Origin: Clostridia bacterium
GTDB taxonomy: Bacteria; Bacillota; Clostridia; Christensenellales; Aristaeellaceae
Reading direction: 5' to 3'
DNA: 5,761 nt
Assembly: GCA_017551645.1 (NCBI GenBank)
Contig: JAFZLE010000089.1
Location: forward strand, 1 to 5,761
Shown: positions 1 through 5,761 of the stretch, in pieces
Numbering within the stretch: the stretch's first letter is position 1
Layout: every line of letters begins with the position of its first letter
The notes under the pieces: model-generated
What the model was told of the DNA's origin: nothing
What the model saw: the letters and a program-made list of their open reading frames with translations, nothing else
Database searches by the model: none
Program-made: the position numbers and the translations under genes

Positions 1-1657
1 CGCCGGACACGTCCACGCGGTCGATGTAGAACGCGTAATCCCTGACTGCGGCGATATCGGAATCCGCCCAGCGGCCTATGGCGTCCTCGATGTGGAAATA
101 GTACTCGCCCGGCTCGTACACCGTCACATTGTTTTCAGTCGCGAATTCCTCGCCGTTTTTGTACAGGGTATACGTATAACCATAATCAAAAGCTGTTTCG
201 GACATTTTCACGCTCAGCACATGGCCGCTGCCGTCAGCAGGCAGCATGCCGCTTTGAGGCTGCTCGTCGATCTCCAGCTGGATCTTAACGGACGCGGCGG
301 CGGTGTTGTCCACGGAATCGGTGACGGTAACGGTGTAAGTGCCGAAATCCGATATCACCAGGCCTTCGTCGAATACAAGGTATCTGGATTCGTACACGTC
401 GGTCATATCAGTCGGCCGTACGTCGGTTTCTCCCCGATACATGCCGTCCACGCTCCACTCCGCCTTATATGGGGGCACGCCGCCCTGGATCAAAACCTCT
501 GCCGCCACACGGGTCCATCCCTCGGCAGTCCTGATATCCGCTTCCAGGGACAGCGGCGGCGCGTCGTACACCGCGGCGGTCCGGGAAACGCGGGTGTCCT
601 CGCCGTCGCTCACCAGGCAGTAATATTCCCCGGCCCCGTAAACGGTCAGTTCGGCCTCGCCCGTGTCGTTTTCGGCGGGCGCGCCGTCGGCGCTAAACCA
701 GGCGTAGGCGTATTCCCCGCTGCCGCCCGCGGGCTCACAGGTGAGCGTCACGGGGCTCTGCTCCCAAAGACTGGCGTTCCGGGGCTGCCCTTTGATATAA
801 AGGCTCGCTTCCACCCGCGCGCTTAAGGACGTGAGTTCCCGCTGCTCATAGTCACGGATGACGCAGTAGTACTCGTAGTCGAAGCCCCTGGTGTTCACGC
901 CCGCCTCGTATTCGGGGCTGTCGCCGCCGACCGTCCTGTCCTCGAGCTGCTTTTTCACAAAGTCCGACAGGGTGTCATACCAGGACGCCTCCGTGGTTGG
1001 CGACCAGCGGTGCCATTCGTAGGTATAGGGCTCGGTGCCGCCTTCGACCTCCACCGTCAGGGTCAGCTTTTCGCCGGGCTGGACCTTTCCGCTTTCCGGC
1101 TCCCGCGTGATGCGGAAACCGGAGCCGTCGTCAGCCGTGTCTTTCGGGTTGTTTCGCAGCAGGTCCAGCTGGTCCTTGGCGCTCTCGCCGTTCTCGTGGG
1201 GCGTATAGCCGGGATCGTTGGGGTCGTAGGCGAAAGAGGTCTCCTCCTTCTCCCCGCAGCGCTCGCACACGCGCTGCCTGATCCCGTCTTCCTCAGGCGT
1301 CGCGCGCTTAATTATCCGCCATTCGCCCCACTCGTGTCCCAGCGGCCTGTCGTTGCCGTTGCCGGAATGCGCGCCGCAGCGGTCACACACCCAGTAAAAC
1401 ACGCCGTAGTGCGTGCAATCCGCGTAGCTTACATATACCTTCTGGGAGTATCTGTGACCCAGGGCGGGTATGGCAACTATGTTCCTTTCCCCGCAGGTGC
1501 AGCTGTATACCGCCCGGCCCGGCTGCGTGCAGGTGGGCTCCAAGCGGCTTATCTGCCTCCAGGAGTGGGTATGCGCCGGTTCGACGTCCGCCAGGACCCC
1601 GGGCAGGACAGCCAGCGCCATAAGCAGCGCCAGCGCGAAAGCGAGTGTTTTTTTCAT
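1..1657 (-). CDS. Secreted/surface protein with Cys-rich 'PALGH' repeats and tandem Ig-like domains (C-terminus outside window)
   Basis: The frame is open from the ATG at 1657 to the window edge: 552 codons, no stop. AAGGAGG lies 5 bases upstream. Residues 1-23 look like a Sec signal peptide (MKK, then a Leu/Ala-rich core, likely cleavage after VLA), so the product is exported. Residues 31-137 hold three related Cys repeats: PTCT...YSCTCG...IPALGH, then CTHYG...CDRCG...PLGH, then a unit with only CERCG. Residues 181-545 read as about four Ig/PKD-like beta-sandwich units. The second has a classical C307-W320-C347 pattern ending GEYYC; the first keeps only YYC (C265). The gene follows manA by 45 bases with no terminator in between. 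Such repeats occur in large surface proteins of Clostridia. The ligand and any wall anchor are not visible. Secretion and the Ig-like fold are well supported; a specific function is not. Confidence 0.85.
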   Translation of the reverse strand, partial: MKKTLAFALALLMALAVLPGVLADVEPAHTHSWRQISRLEPTCTQPGRAVYSCTCGERNIVAIPALGHRYSQKVYVSYADCTHYGVFYWVCDRCGAHSGNGNDRPLGHEWGEWRIIKRATPEEDGIRQRVCERCGEKEETSFAYDPNDPGYTPHENGESAKDQLDLLRNNPKDTADDGSGFRITREPESGKVQPGEKLTLTVEVEGGTEPYTYEWHRWSPTTEASWYDTLSDFVKKQLEDRTVGGDSPEYEAGVNTRGFDYEYYCVIRDYEQRELTSLSARVEASLYIKGQPRNASLWEQSPVTLTCEPAGGSGEYAYAWFSADGAPAENDTGEAELTVYGAGEYYCLVSDGEDTRVSRTAAVYDAPPLSLEADIRTAEGWTRVAAEVLIQGGVPPYKAEWSVDGMYRGETDVRPTDMTDVYESRYLVFDEGLVISDFGTYTVTVTDSVDNTAAASVKIQLEIDEQPQSGMLPADGSGHVLSVKMSETAFDYGYTYTLYKNGEEFATENNVTVYEPGEYYFHIEDAIGRWADSDIAAVRDYAFYIDRVDVSG

Positions 1658-1702
1658 GTTTGCCTCCTTGATGCGGCGGGGGAGTTCCGGGCCGGCGGGC
1701 GA

Positions 1703-2719
1703 TTATTTTTCCGTATCGCCCAGTCCCGCCACCAGGAACGCCCTGTAGGAGAGTTCTGCCTTAAGCTTCTCGCTGTCCGGCAAAGTGGACATAAGCGCGG
1801 CCAGCTTCCCTTTTATATACGGATGGGCGCAGGCGGCTGGCACCAGCGCGGTCTCAAAGGCGTTTATTTCCACTTCTCCGCCGTCCCAGCCCATCACGCA
1901 GGGCTCAAGGGGCGTGACGAAGCACATGTATCTGTTGTTTATGGGCATTTTGCCGCACACGTTGAGCCGCGCCAGGCAGAAGTTTTCGTCGGATATAAAA
2001 TATGTGACGCTGCCGCCTTCCCGCAAGACCGTGGCGCCTTCCAACTTGCCGAGGGCGATGTCCGTGCGGCTCACGTCCAGCGCCTTTTGGGTGTGCAGCT
2101 CGCGGGGCCTGCCGTCCCTGCCCACGCGCCCCCAGTCCCAGAAACGGTAGGTGGCGTCGGAGGACTGCTGTATCTCGTACACCATCACCCCGCCTCCCAG
2201 CGCGTGCACGCAGCCGTGGGGGATGTAGTACACGTCGCCCGCTTTGGGATACACCCAGTTAAGGCAGTCCTCTATTTTGCCTTCCGCCACGACCTCGTCA
2301 AGCGGTTTGTCCAGGGGCTTTAAGCCGTATGCGATGCGGCTGCCGGGGTCGGCGGAAATTATCATCCACGCCTCGGTCTTGCCCAGCTTGCCGTCGGTCT
2401 TAAGGGCGTATTCGTCCCCGGGATGCACCTGCACGGAGAGTATATCCTTCGCGTCAAGCAGCTTAAGCAGCAGGGGGAAGGGCTTTTTGTCGGTTCCGGT
2501 CACGCCCTCATAGTCGTCTTCCAGCACCCTGGAGAGGGGCTGCCCCTCGTAGGCGCCGTTCAGTATCACGCTTTCCAGGCCCTTAAGGTCGCTGACTTCC
2601 AGGCTCTCGCCCACCCGGTCGCCGGGCGCGTCCTTGCCCAGCCAGTCTTTGAGACGCTCGCCGCCCCAGGGCGTCATTTCTCCCCAGCGGTACGCGGGAC
2701 GCATTTTGAATATTTCCAT
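1703..2719 (-). CDS. manA: Mannose-6-phosphate isomerase, class I (zinc-dependent)
   Basis: Cytoplasmic enzyme interconverting mannose-6-phosphate and fructose-6-phosphate, linking mannose use and GDP-mannose supply to glycolysis. The protein has 338 residues, near the usual length of the short Bacillus/Clostridium type. Family motifs are in order: an N-terminal WGG (residues 18-20), QVHPGDEYA (97-105), KTEAWMI (114-120), IPHGCVHALGGG (166-177) and EIQQSSDATYRFWDWGR (182-198). By family knowledge the zinc ligands are Gln97, His99, Glu116 and His172, all present, so it should be active. The ATG at 2719 is chosen because GGAGG sits 6 bases upstream and the protein starts at the usual N-terminus. 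Its 5' side is the structured leader at 2720-2908, and the secreted-protein gene follows after 45 bases. No dedicated mannose transporter or GDP-mannose gene is in view, so its pathway role here is open. Confidence 0.95.
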   Translation of the reverse strand: MEIFKMRPAYRWGEMTPWGGERLKDWLGKDAPGDRVGESLEVSDLKGLESVILNGAYEGQPLSRVLEDDYEGVTGTDKKPFPLLLKLLDAKDILSVQVHPGDEYALKTDGKLGKTEAWMIISADPGSRIAYGLKPLDKPLDEVVAEGKIEDCLNWVYPKAGDVYYIPHGCVHALGGGVMVYEIQQSSDATYRFWDWGRVGRDGRPRELHTQKALDVSRTDIALGKLEGATVLREGGSVTYFISDENFCLARLNVCGKMPINNRYMCFVTPLEPCVMGWDGGEVEINAFETALVPAACAHPYIKGKLAALMSTLPDSEKLKAELSYRAFLVAGLGDTEK

Positions 2720-2908
2720 AAAAAACCTCCGAATAAAGAGATTTGGGTATGCATGTACTCCGGTATCATTTTAATCCGCAGCGCCGGCATGTACGGCGCG
2801 AGGACGCGATTTTTGCGCAGGGAGCGCAGACGACCGAAGCAAATAATCGCTTCCTTGCAGTTTTTTCGCCCGGAAATTTCCGTAGAAATTTCAGAAAAAA
2901 CTGAAAAC
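2720..2908 (-). other. manA 5' leader, about 190 nt, rich in inverted repeats
   Basis: The stretch between the argS terminator and manA has no convincing gene. Reading toward manA it contains a two-tier hairpin (2858-2903), a small GAAGC/GCTTC stem with an 8-nt loop (2836-2853), a GC-rich GCGCCG/CGGCGC stem with a 7-nt loop (2781-2799), and the GGAGG ribosome binding site (2726-2730). I recognise no known riboswitch class, and no hairpin here is followed by a U-tract, so classic attenuation is not evident. The leader boundary depends on the candidate promoter and is inferred. Confidence 0.45.
2858..2903 (-). promoter_or_regulatory. Two-tier RNA hairpin with UACG tetraloop at start of manA leader
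   Basis: On the minus strand the outer arms CAGTTTTTTC (2903-2894) and GAAAAAACTG (2867-2858) are perfectly complementary over 10 bp. Inside them GAAATTTC (2892-2885) pairs with GAAATTTC (2880-2873) over 8 bp, closing a TACG loop (2884-2881). C(UACG)G is a member of the very stable UNCG tetraloop family. The two stems are separated by an asymmetric internal loop of 1 and 5 bases. At DNA level the same bases include the palindrome CGGAAATTTCCG (2871-2882), so a protein-binding operator is an alternative. No U-tract follows, so it is not a standard terminator. Confidence 0.5.
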
Positions 2909-2914
2909 CTGTAT

Positions 2915-2944
2915 AATATAATCAAAAAACGGGCGTTTTGGCAA
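2915..2944 (-). promoter_or_regulatory. Candidate sigma-A-type promoter for manA, overlapping the argS terminator
   Basis: On the minus strand TTGCCA (2944-2939) matches the -35 consensus at 5 of 6 positions, and TATATT (2920-2915) matches the -10 consensus at 5 of 6, with an 18-base spacer. TTATAT one base earlier would give 17. The predicted start is near 2908, about 190 bases before the manA ATG. The -35 box falls in the loop of the argS terminator and the spacer covers its T-tract, so termination and initiation share DNA. AT-rich DNA yields such matches by chance, hence moderate confidence. Confidence 0.4.
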
Positions 2945-2955
2945 ATACCGCCCGT
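2924..2955 (-). terminator. Rho-independent terminator after argS
   Basis: On the minus strand ACGGGCG (2955-2949) pairs with CGCCCGT (2935-2929) as a 7-bp GC-rich stem with a 13-base loop. It is followed directly by a run of T (2928-2924, plus the last stem base). It lies 67 bases past the argS stop codon and would end the isomerase-hydrolase-argS transcript. The loop is larger than usual, but TTTG/CAAA-type pairing within it could shorten it. Confidence 0.7.
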
Positions 2956-2974
2956 CAAACAATATAAACCTGGC

Positions 2975-3006
2975 CGCTCAAAATGAAATAAGTATCATTT
3001 TGAGCG
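2975..3006 (-). repeat. 12-bp perfect inverted repeat just past argS
   Basis: CGCTCAAAATGA (2975-2986) and TCATTTTGAGCG (2995-3006) are perfect inverted copies separated by 8 bases. The hairpin begins 15 bases after the argS stop and precedes the terminator at 2924-2955. On the minus strand it is followed by GCCAGGTTTA, not a U-tract, so it is not itself a textbook terminator. It may protect the mRNA 3' end, assist termination, or be a protein site. Confidence 0.6.
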
Positions 3007-3021
3007 AAGGGCGGCGAGTGT

Positions 3022-4728
3022 CTACATTTTTTCGGGGGCGTCAAGCCCTATAAGGGACAGCGCGGTCTTTATGGTCTGTCTCGCGGCGCGGGTGAGCATG
3101 AGGCGTGCCGCCGTGGCGGAAGCATCGTCGTCCAGTATCCTGTGCTCGTAGTAGAAGCGGTTGACCGCCTTGGCCAGTTCGCAGGAGAAGCGGGTCACGT
3201 AGGAGGGCTCGTTTTTCTGGGCGGCCAGTTTGACCGTCTGGGGGAACTCGTCTATCAGGCGCAGCACCGCCTGGCTCTCCGGGTCGTCAAGCGCCTTAAA
3301 GTCCGGCGCGGCGGCAGCTTCCCCCGCCTTCCTCAGCACGCTGCACAGCCGGGCGTGGGTGTACATCACGTAGGGGCCGGTCTCACCGTCAAAGTTGAGC
3401 GCCTTGTCCCAGGTGAAGTCTATGTCCTTTATCCTGCCGTTGAACAGGGCAAAGAAGATGACCGCGCCTATGCCTATCTGCCGGGCGACAGCGCTTCTGT
3501 TTTCCAGCTCGGGGCTCTTTTCCGCGATTATGCCTTCCGCTTTCTCGATCGCCTGGGTCAGCAGGTCCTCCAGGTACACTATGCGGCCTTCCCGCGTGGA
3601 AAGCGACTGGCCGCCGAAGGAGACCATGCCGAAATTCACGTGCTCGCAGCCCTTCGCCCAGTCCCAGCCCAGCAGCTCGCACACCTTGAACAGCTGTTTG
3701 AAGTGCAGGTCCTGCTGGTAGGCCACCACGTACAGGTTCTTGTCGAAATTATATGTCTCGTGGCGGTACTTTATGGCCGCCAGGTCCCGGGTCATGTACA
3801 GCGTGGCGCCGTCGCTCCTTAAGATTATGGCGGGGGGCATGTTCCACTCGTCCAGCTTGACTATCCGCGCGCCCGCGTCCTCGACCAAAAGCCCCTTTTC
3901 GGTAAGCTCGTCTATCACGGGCTGCATCTTGTCGATGTAAAAGCTTTCCCCGGCGTAGGAATCGAACTTCACCCCCAGCATGTCGTACACCTTTTCGGCG
4001 TCCTTAAGGGTGACTTCCTTGAACCATCTGAATATCTTAAGGGCTTCTTCGTCCCCGTCCTCTATCTTTTTGAACCATGCGCGGCCCTCGTCTTCCAGCG
4101 CTGGGTCGTTCTTTGCCTCGGTGTTGAAGCGCACATAGAGCTTCACCATCTCGTCCACGCCGCCCCGGCGGACGGTCTCTTCGTCGCCCCAGCGCTTGTA
4201 GGCGGCGATCATCTTGCCGAACTGGGTGCCCCAGTCCCCCAGATGGTTCACGCCCACGCACTTGTAGCCCAGGAAGCCGTATATCCTGTACAGGGCGCTG
4301 CCTATCATGGTGGTGGACAGGTGGCCTATGTGGAAGCGCTTGGCGATGTTTATTGAGGAATAGTCGATCACCACGGTCTTGCCGCCGCCCACGGTATCGC
4401 TGCCGTAGTTTTCGCCCTGCTCAAGCGCCGTTTTAAGCACGTTCTCGGCGTAGGCGGCCCGGTTCACGTAGAAGTTCAGGTACCCGCTCACGCTCTCCAC
4501 GCGGGAGAACAGGGGGCTGTCTATGGCCGCCTTCAGGCTGTCGGCGATCATGTTGGGCGCCTTGCGCAGCACCCTGGACAGTTTAAAGCAGGGCAGCGCG
4601 AAGTCGCCCATGTCCGGAGTGGGCGGGGTCTCAATATATTCCAGCATTGCCTCGGGGGAGACTTCCGCCCCAAATGCGGAAGCAGCGGCCCGGGAAGCCA
4701 GATACGCGGCCTGATATTTGAAATCCAT
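3022..4728 (-). CDS. argS: Arginyl-tRNA synthetase
   Basis: Cytoplasmic class I synthetase charging tRNA-Arg with arginine using ATP. The protein has 568 residues, normal for the family. The N-terminal additional domain (about 1-95) carries ETPPTPDMGDFALPCF (33-48). The Rossmann core has DYSSINIAKRFHIGH (122-136), which includes the HIGH signature, then GDWGTQFG (164-171), DGATLYMTRDLA (306-317) and GPYVMYTHARL (451-461). At the position of KMSKS the protein reads GQSLSTREGR (373-382), a degenerate form known in many bacterial ArgRS. The C-terminal DALR anticodon-binding domain runs from about residue 455 to the end. The ATG at 4728 is chosen because GAGAGG lies 8 bases upstream and family similarity starts there. 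An in-frame upstream start at 4911 would add 61 unlike residues and overlap the previous gene. The gene is followed by an inverted repeat and a terminator. Confidence 0.97.
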   Translation of the reverse strand: MDFKYQAAYLASRAAASAFGAEVSPEAMLEYIETPPTPDMGDFALPCFKLSRVLRKAPNMIADSLKAAIDSPLFSRVESVSGYLNFYVNRAAYAENVLKTALEQGENYGSDTVGGGKTVVIDYSSINIAKRFHIGHLSTTMIGSALYRIYGFLGYKCVGVNHLGDWGTQFGKMIAAYKRWGDEETVRRGGVDEMVKLYVRFNTEAKNDPALEDEGRAWFKKIEDGDEEALKIFRWFKEVTLKDAEKVYDMLGVKFDSYAGESFYIDKMQPVIDELTEKGLLVEDAGARIVKLDEWNMPPAIILRSDGATLYMTRDLAAIKYRHETYNFDKNLYVVAYQQDLHFKQLFKVCELLGWDWAKGCEHVNFGMVSFGGQSLSTREGRIVYLEDLLTQAIEKAEGIIAEKSPELENRSAVARQIGIGAVIFFALFNGRIKDIDFTWDKALNFDGETGPYVMYTHARLCSVLRKAGEAAAAPDFKALDDPESQAVLRLIDEFPQTVKLAAQKNEPSYVTRFSCELAKAVNRFYYEHRILDDDASATAARLMLTRAARQTIKTALSLIGLDAPEKM

Positions 4729-4736
4729 ACAATATA

Positions 4737-4742
4737 CCTCTC
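4737..4742 (-). promoter_or_regulatory. Ribosome binding site deciding the argS start
   Basis: GAGAGG on the minus strand lies 8 bases before the ATG at 4728. It supports that start over the longer in-frame alternative at 4911, whose extra 61 codons are the hydrolase 3' end and intergenic DNA read in another frame. Confidence 0.65.
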
Positions 4743-4755
4743 GGGATGTTTTTAA

Positions 4756-4775
4756 CCTTCCCCCGGAGGGGAAGG
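4756..4775 (-). promoter_or_regulatory. GC-rich hairpin with UCCG tetraloop upstream of argS
   Basis: On the minus strand CCTTCCCC pairs perfectly with GGGGAAGG around a TCCG loop: 8 bp closed by C-G, a UNCG-type tetraloop in RNA. It sits between the hydrolase stop (4796) and the argS ribosome binding site (4742). The bases after it are TTAAAAAC, so a U-tract is missing and intrinsic termination is unlikely. Possible roles are mRNA processing or stability between the two genes, or tuning of argS expression. Confidence 0.55.
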
Positions 4776-4795
4776 CCTTTATTCCGGCAGTTTTA

Positions 4796-5431
4796 TCATA
4801 ACCCCATCGCCCTGAGCCATTCCCGGGCGATGAGCTCGTGGCCCGCGCCCGTGGGATGCACGCCGTCCACCAGCCACCAGCCGGAGGGAGCGCTCTCGCA
4901 GGCCTTGTCAAACACGCGCTGCAGGGGCACGAACAGGGCGGAGTGTTTCCGGGCGATGAGCTGCGCTTTCTCGGCCCGTAGCGCGCACTCGGTCTTAAAG
5001 TACTCCCAGCGGTCGGGCCTCTCTTCGCAGGCGCAGGTGGCGGTGCCTTCCAGCACGAAGGGCTCCATGACCACTATTTTGGTGCCCGGCAGCGCGGCCT
5101 CGACCTCGTCCAGCAGCAGGTCGTACACCTTGTAAAACTTTTCCGCGTCCACGCCGTTCTGGCTGCCTATTTCGTGCCACACGTCGTTAATGCCGATCAG
5201 CACGGAAAGGATGTCCGGCGCCAGGTTGAGTATGTCGCATTTTATGCGGGCATAGAGGTCAGGCACCCTGTTGCCGCTGACGCCGCGGTTTATCACCTGG
5301 TACTTGCCGGGATGATCCACGCCCAGCTTGCCGTTTATAAAGGCAGGGTAGCCCATGCCGGGATACCAGTCCCTCTGCCGGTCGCGCATCACGTCGGTTA
5401 TGGAGTCGCCCTGAAACACGATCCTGGTCAT
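4796..5431 (-). CDS. SGNH/GDSL-family hydrolase (esterase-like), cytoplasmic
   Basis: A 211-residue protein with all SGNH blocks: GDSIT at residues 8-12 (nucleophile Ser10), NRGVSGN at 48-54 (block II, oxyanion Gly), GIND at 80-83 (Asn82), and DGVHP at 189-193 (Asp189 and His192 of the triad). It should hydrolyse an ester, typically an acetyl or acyl group on a carbohydrate or lipid; the substrate cannot be read from sequence. There is no signal peptide, because the catalytic block begins at residue 8, so it acts inside the cell on imported or internal substrate. The ATG at 5431 is preceded by AAGGAGG at 7 bases. The start is 12 bases past the isomerase stop, pointing to co-transcription. It resembles the short lysophospholipase L1/acetylesterase-like members common in Firmicutes. 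The family call is firm; the specificity is unknown. Confidence 0.92.
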   Translation of the reverse strand: MTRIVFQGDSITDVMRDRQRDWYPGMGYPAFINGKLGVDHPGKYQVINRGVSGNRVPDLYARIKCDILNLAPDILSVLIGINDVWHEIGSQNGVDAEKFYKVYDLLLDEVEAALPGTKIVVMEPFVLEGTATCACEERPDRWEYFKTECALRAEKAQLIARKHSALFVPLQRVFDKACESAPSGWWLVDGVHPTGAGHELIAREWLRAMGL

Positions 5432-5438
5432 GCGCGCG

Positions 5439-5446
5439 CCTCCTTA
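5439..5446 (-). promoter_or_regulatory. Ribosome binding site overlapping the upstream stop codon
   Basis: On the minus strand the isomerase stop TAA and the hydrolase Shine-Dalgarno AAGGAGG share bases in the string TAAGGAGG, 7 bases before the hydrolase ATG. A ribosome terminating on the isomerase would sit over this site, so translational coupling is likely. Confidence 0.8.
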
Positions 5447-5761
5447 CAGCCTGGTGAAGGGGAAGCTCTCCCCAAAGTCCTCTACGGTGACTTTCTTCAT
5501 TTTCTGCTCTTTCAGGGGGCGGTCGCTGCGGTCGGTATCGCAGCACGCGATCCTGTCCACCGCCTCCATGCCCTCGGTCACGCGCCCGAAAGCCGCGTAG
5601 CCGCCGTCCAGGTGCGGGGCGTCATCGTGCATTATGAAGAACTGGCTGCCCGCGGAATTGGGCATCATGCTGCGGGCCATGGAAATGACCCCGCGGGTGT
5701 GCTTTAAGGGGTTGATGAAGCCGTTCTGCTTGAACTCGCCCTTGATGCGGTAGCCAGGGCC
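5444..5761 (-). CDS. Peptidyl-prolyl cis-trans isomerase, cyclophilin type (N-terminus outside window)
   Basis: Cyclophilins catalyse cis-trans isomerisation of X-Pro bonds during protein folding. The frame is open from the window edge and gives the last 105 residues. Visible motifs, numbered within the fragment, are GYRIKGEF (3-10), [12 protein letters not shown] (19-30), [12 protein letters not shown] (34-45) and [11 protein letters not shown]. Gln40 and Phe42 match the conserved active-site Gln and Phe of the family. The Trp of human cyclophilin A (the TEWLDG position) is His here and the later active-site His is Tyr, as is common in bacterial members with this PHLDG pattern. Localisation cannot be judged without the N-terminus. 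The hydrolase start follows 12 bases after the stop. Confidence 0.93.
   Translation of the reverse strand, partial: GPGYRIKGEFKQNGFINPLKHTRGVISMARSMMPNSAGSQFFIMHDDAPHLDGGYAAFGRVTEGMEAVDRIACCDTDRSDRPLKEQKMKKVTVEDFGESFPFTRL

Noticed and set aside
92..826. Plus-strand open frame of 244 codons
   Set aside because: It lies antisense to the Ig-like part of the secreted protein and has no recognisable domain or convincing ribosome binding site.
1658..1702. Possible terminator between manA and the secreted-protein gene
   Set aside because: The gap is GC-rich but I find no clear stem with a T-tract, so the two genes are treated as one unit.
1010..2323. Long plus-strand open frame (437 codons) across the secreted-protein and manA genes
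   Set aside because: It is antisense to two well-supported genes, has no family motifs, and is rich in His/Arg/Ala/Val as expected from reading GC-rich codons backwards.
2912..2917. Perfect TATAAT on the plus strand
   Set aside because: There is no credible -35 at 17 bases (TTTCAG) and no plus-strand gene downstream; it is the reverse face of the AT-rich -10 region of the minus-strand promoter.
2674..2958. 94-codon minus-strand frame across the argS-manA gap
   Set aside because: It needs a TTG start inside the terminator stem, has no ribosome binding site, and runs into manA in the wrong frame.
3142..3822. Plus-strand open frame of 226 codons opposite argS
   Set aside because: Composition matches a reverse-complement shadow of argS; no motifs seen.
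4729..4911. 61-codon N-terminal extension of ArgRS
   Set aside because: It overlaps the hydrolase gene in another frame, does not resemble the ArgRS N-terminus, and the GAGAGG site fits the ATG at 4728.

Overview
All recognisable genes in this window lie on the minus strand. The sequence is moderately GC-rich, start codons are preceded by strong AGGAGG-type ribosome binding sites, and Ile ATA, Arg AGG and Leu CTT/TTA codons are common despite the GC content. With a clostridial-type arginyl-tRNA synthetase and a secreted protein combining Cys-x-Cys 'PALGH' repeats with Ig-like domains, this suggests a high-GC Clostridia-type Firmicute, perhaps gut-associated. That placement is inference; the window holds no rRNA or other taxonomic marker.

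In the direction of transcription (high to low coordinates) the layout is as follows. First is the C-terminal part of a cyclophilin-type peptidyl-prolyl isomerase, cut by the window edge. Its stop codon lies inside the ribosome binding site of a small cytoplasmic SGNH/GDSL hydrolase. A 67-base gap with a GC-rich hairpin leads to argS, which is followed by a 12-bp inverted repeat and a rho-independent terminator. A candidate promoter overlaps that terminator and would start a roughly 190-nt, strongly foldable leader ahead of manA (class I mannose-6-phosphate isomerase). Finally, 45 bases after manA, a large secreted multi-domain protein begins and runs off the low-coordinate end of the window.

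There are probably two transcription units: isomerase-hydrolase-argS, and manA-secreted protein. The genes are mostly housekeeping (protein folding, tRNA charging, sugar-phosphate interconversion) plus one esterase-like enzyme of unknown substrate and one surface or secreted protein. I see no mobile element, CRISPR array, tRNA or rRNA, and no evidence for a new multi-gene system. The most unusual structure is RNA-level: two hairpins capped by UNCG-family tetraloops, one before argS and one at the predicted 5' end of the manA transcript, neither followed by a U-tract.
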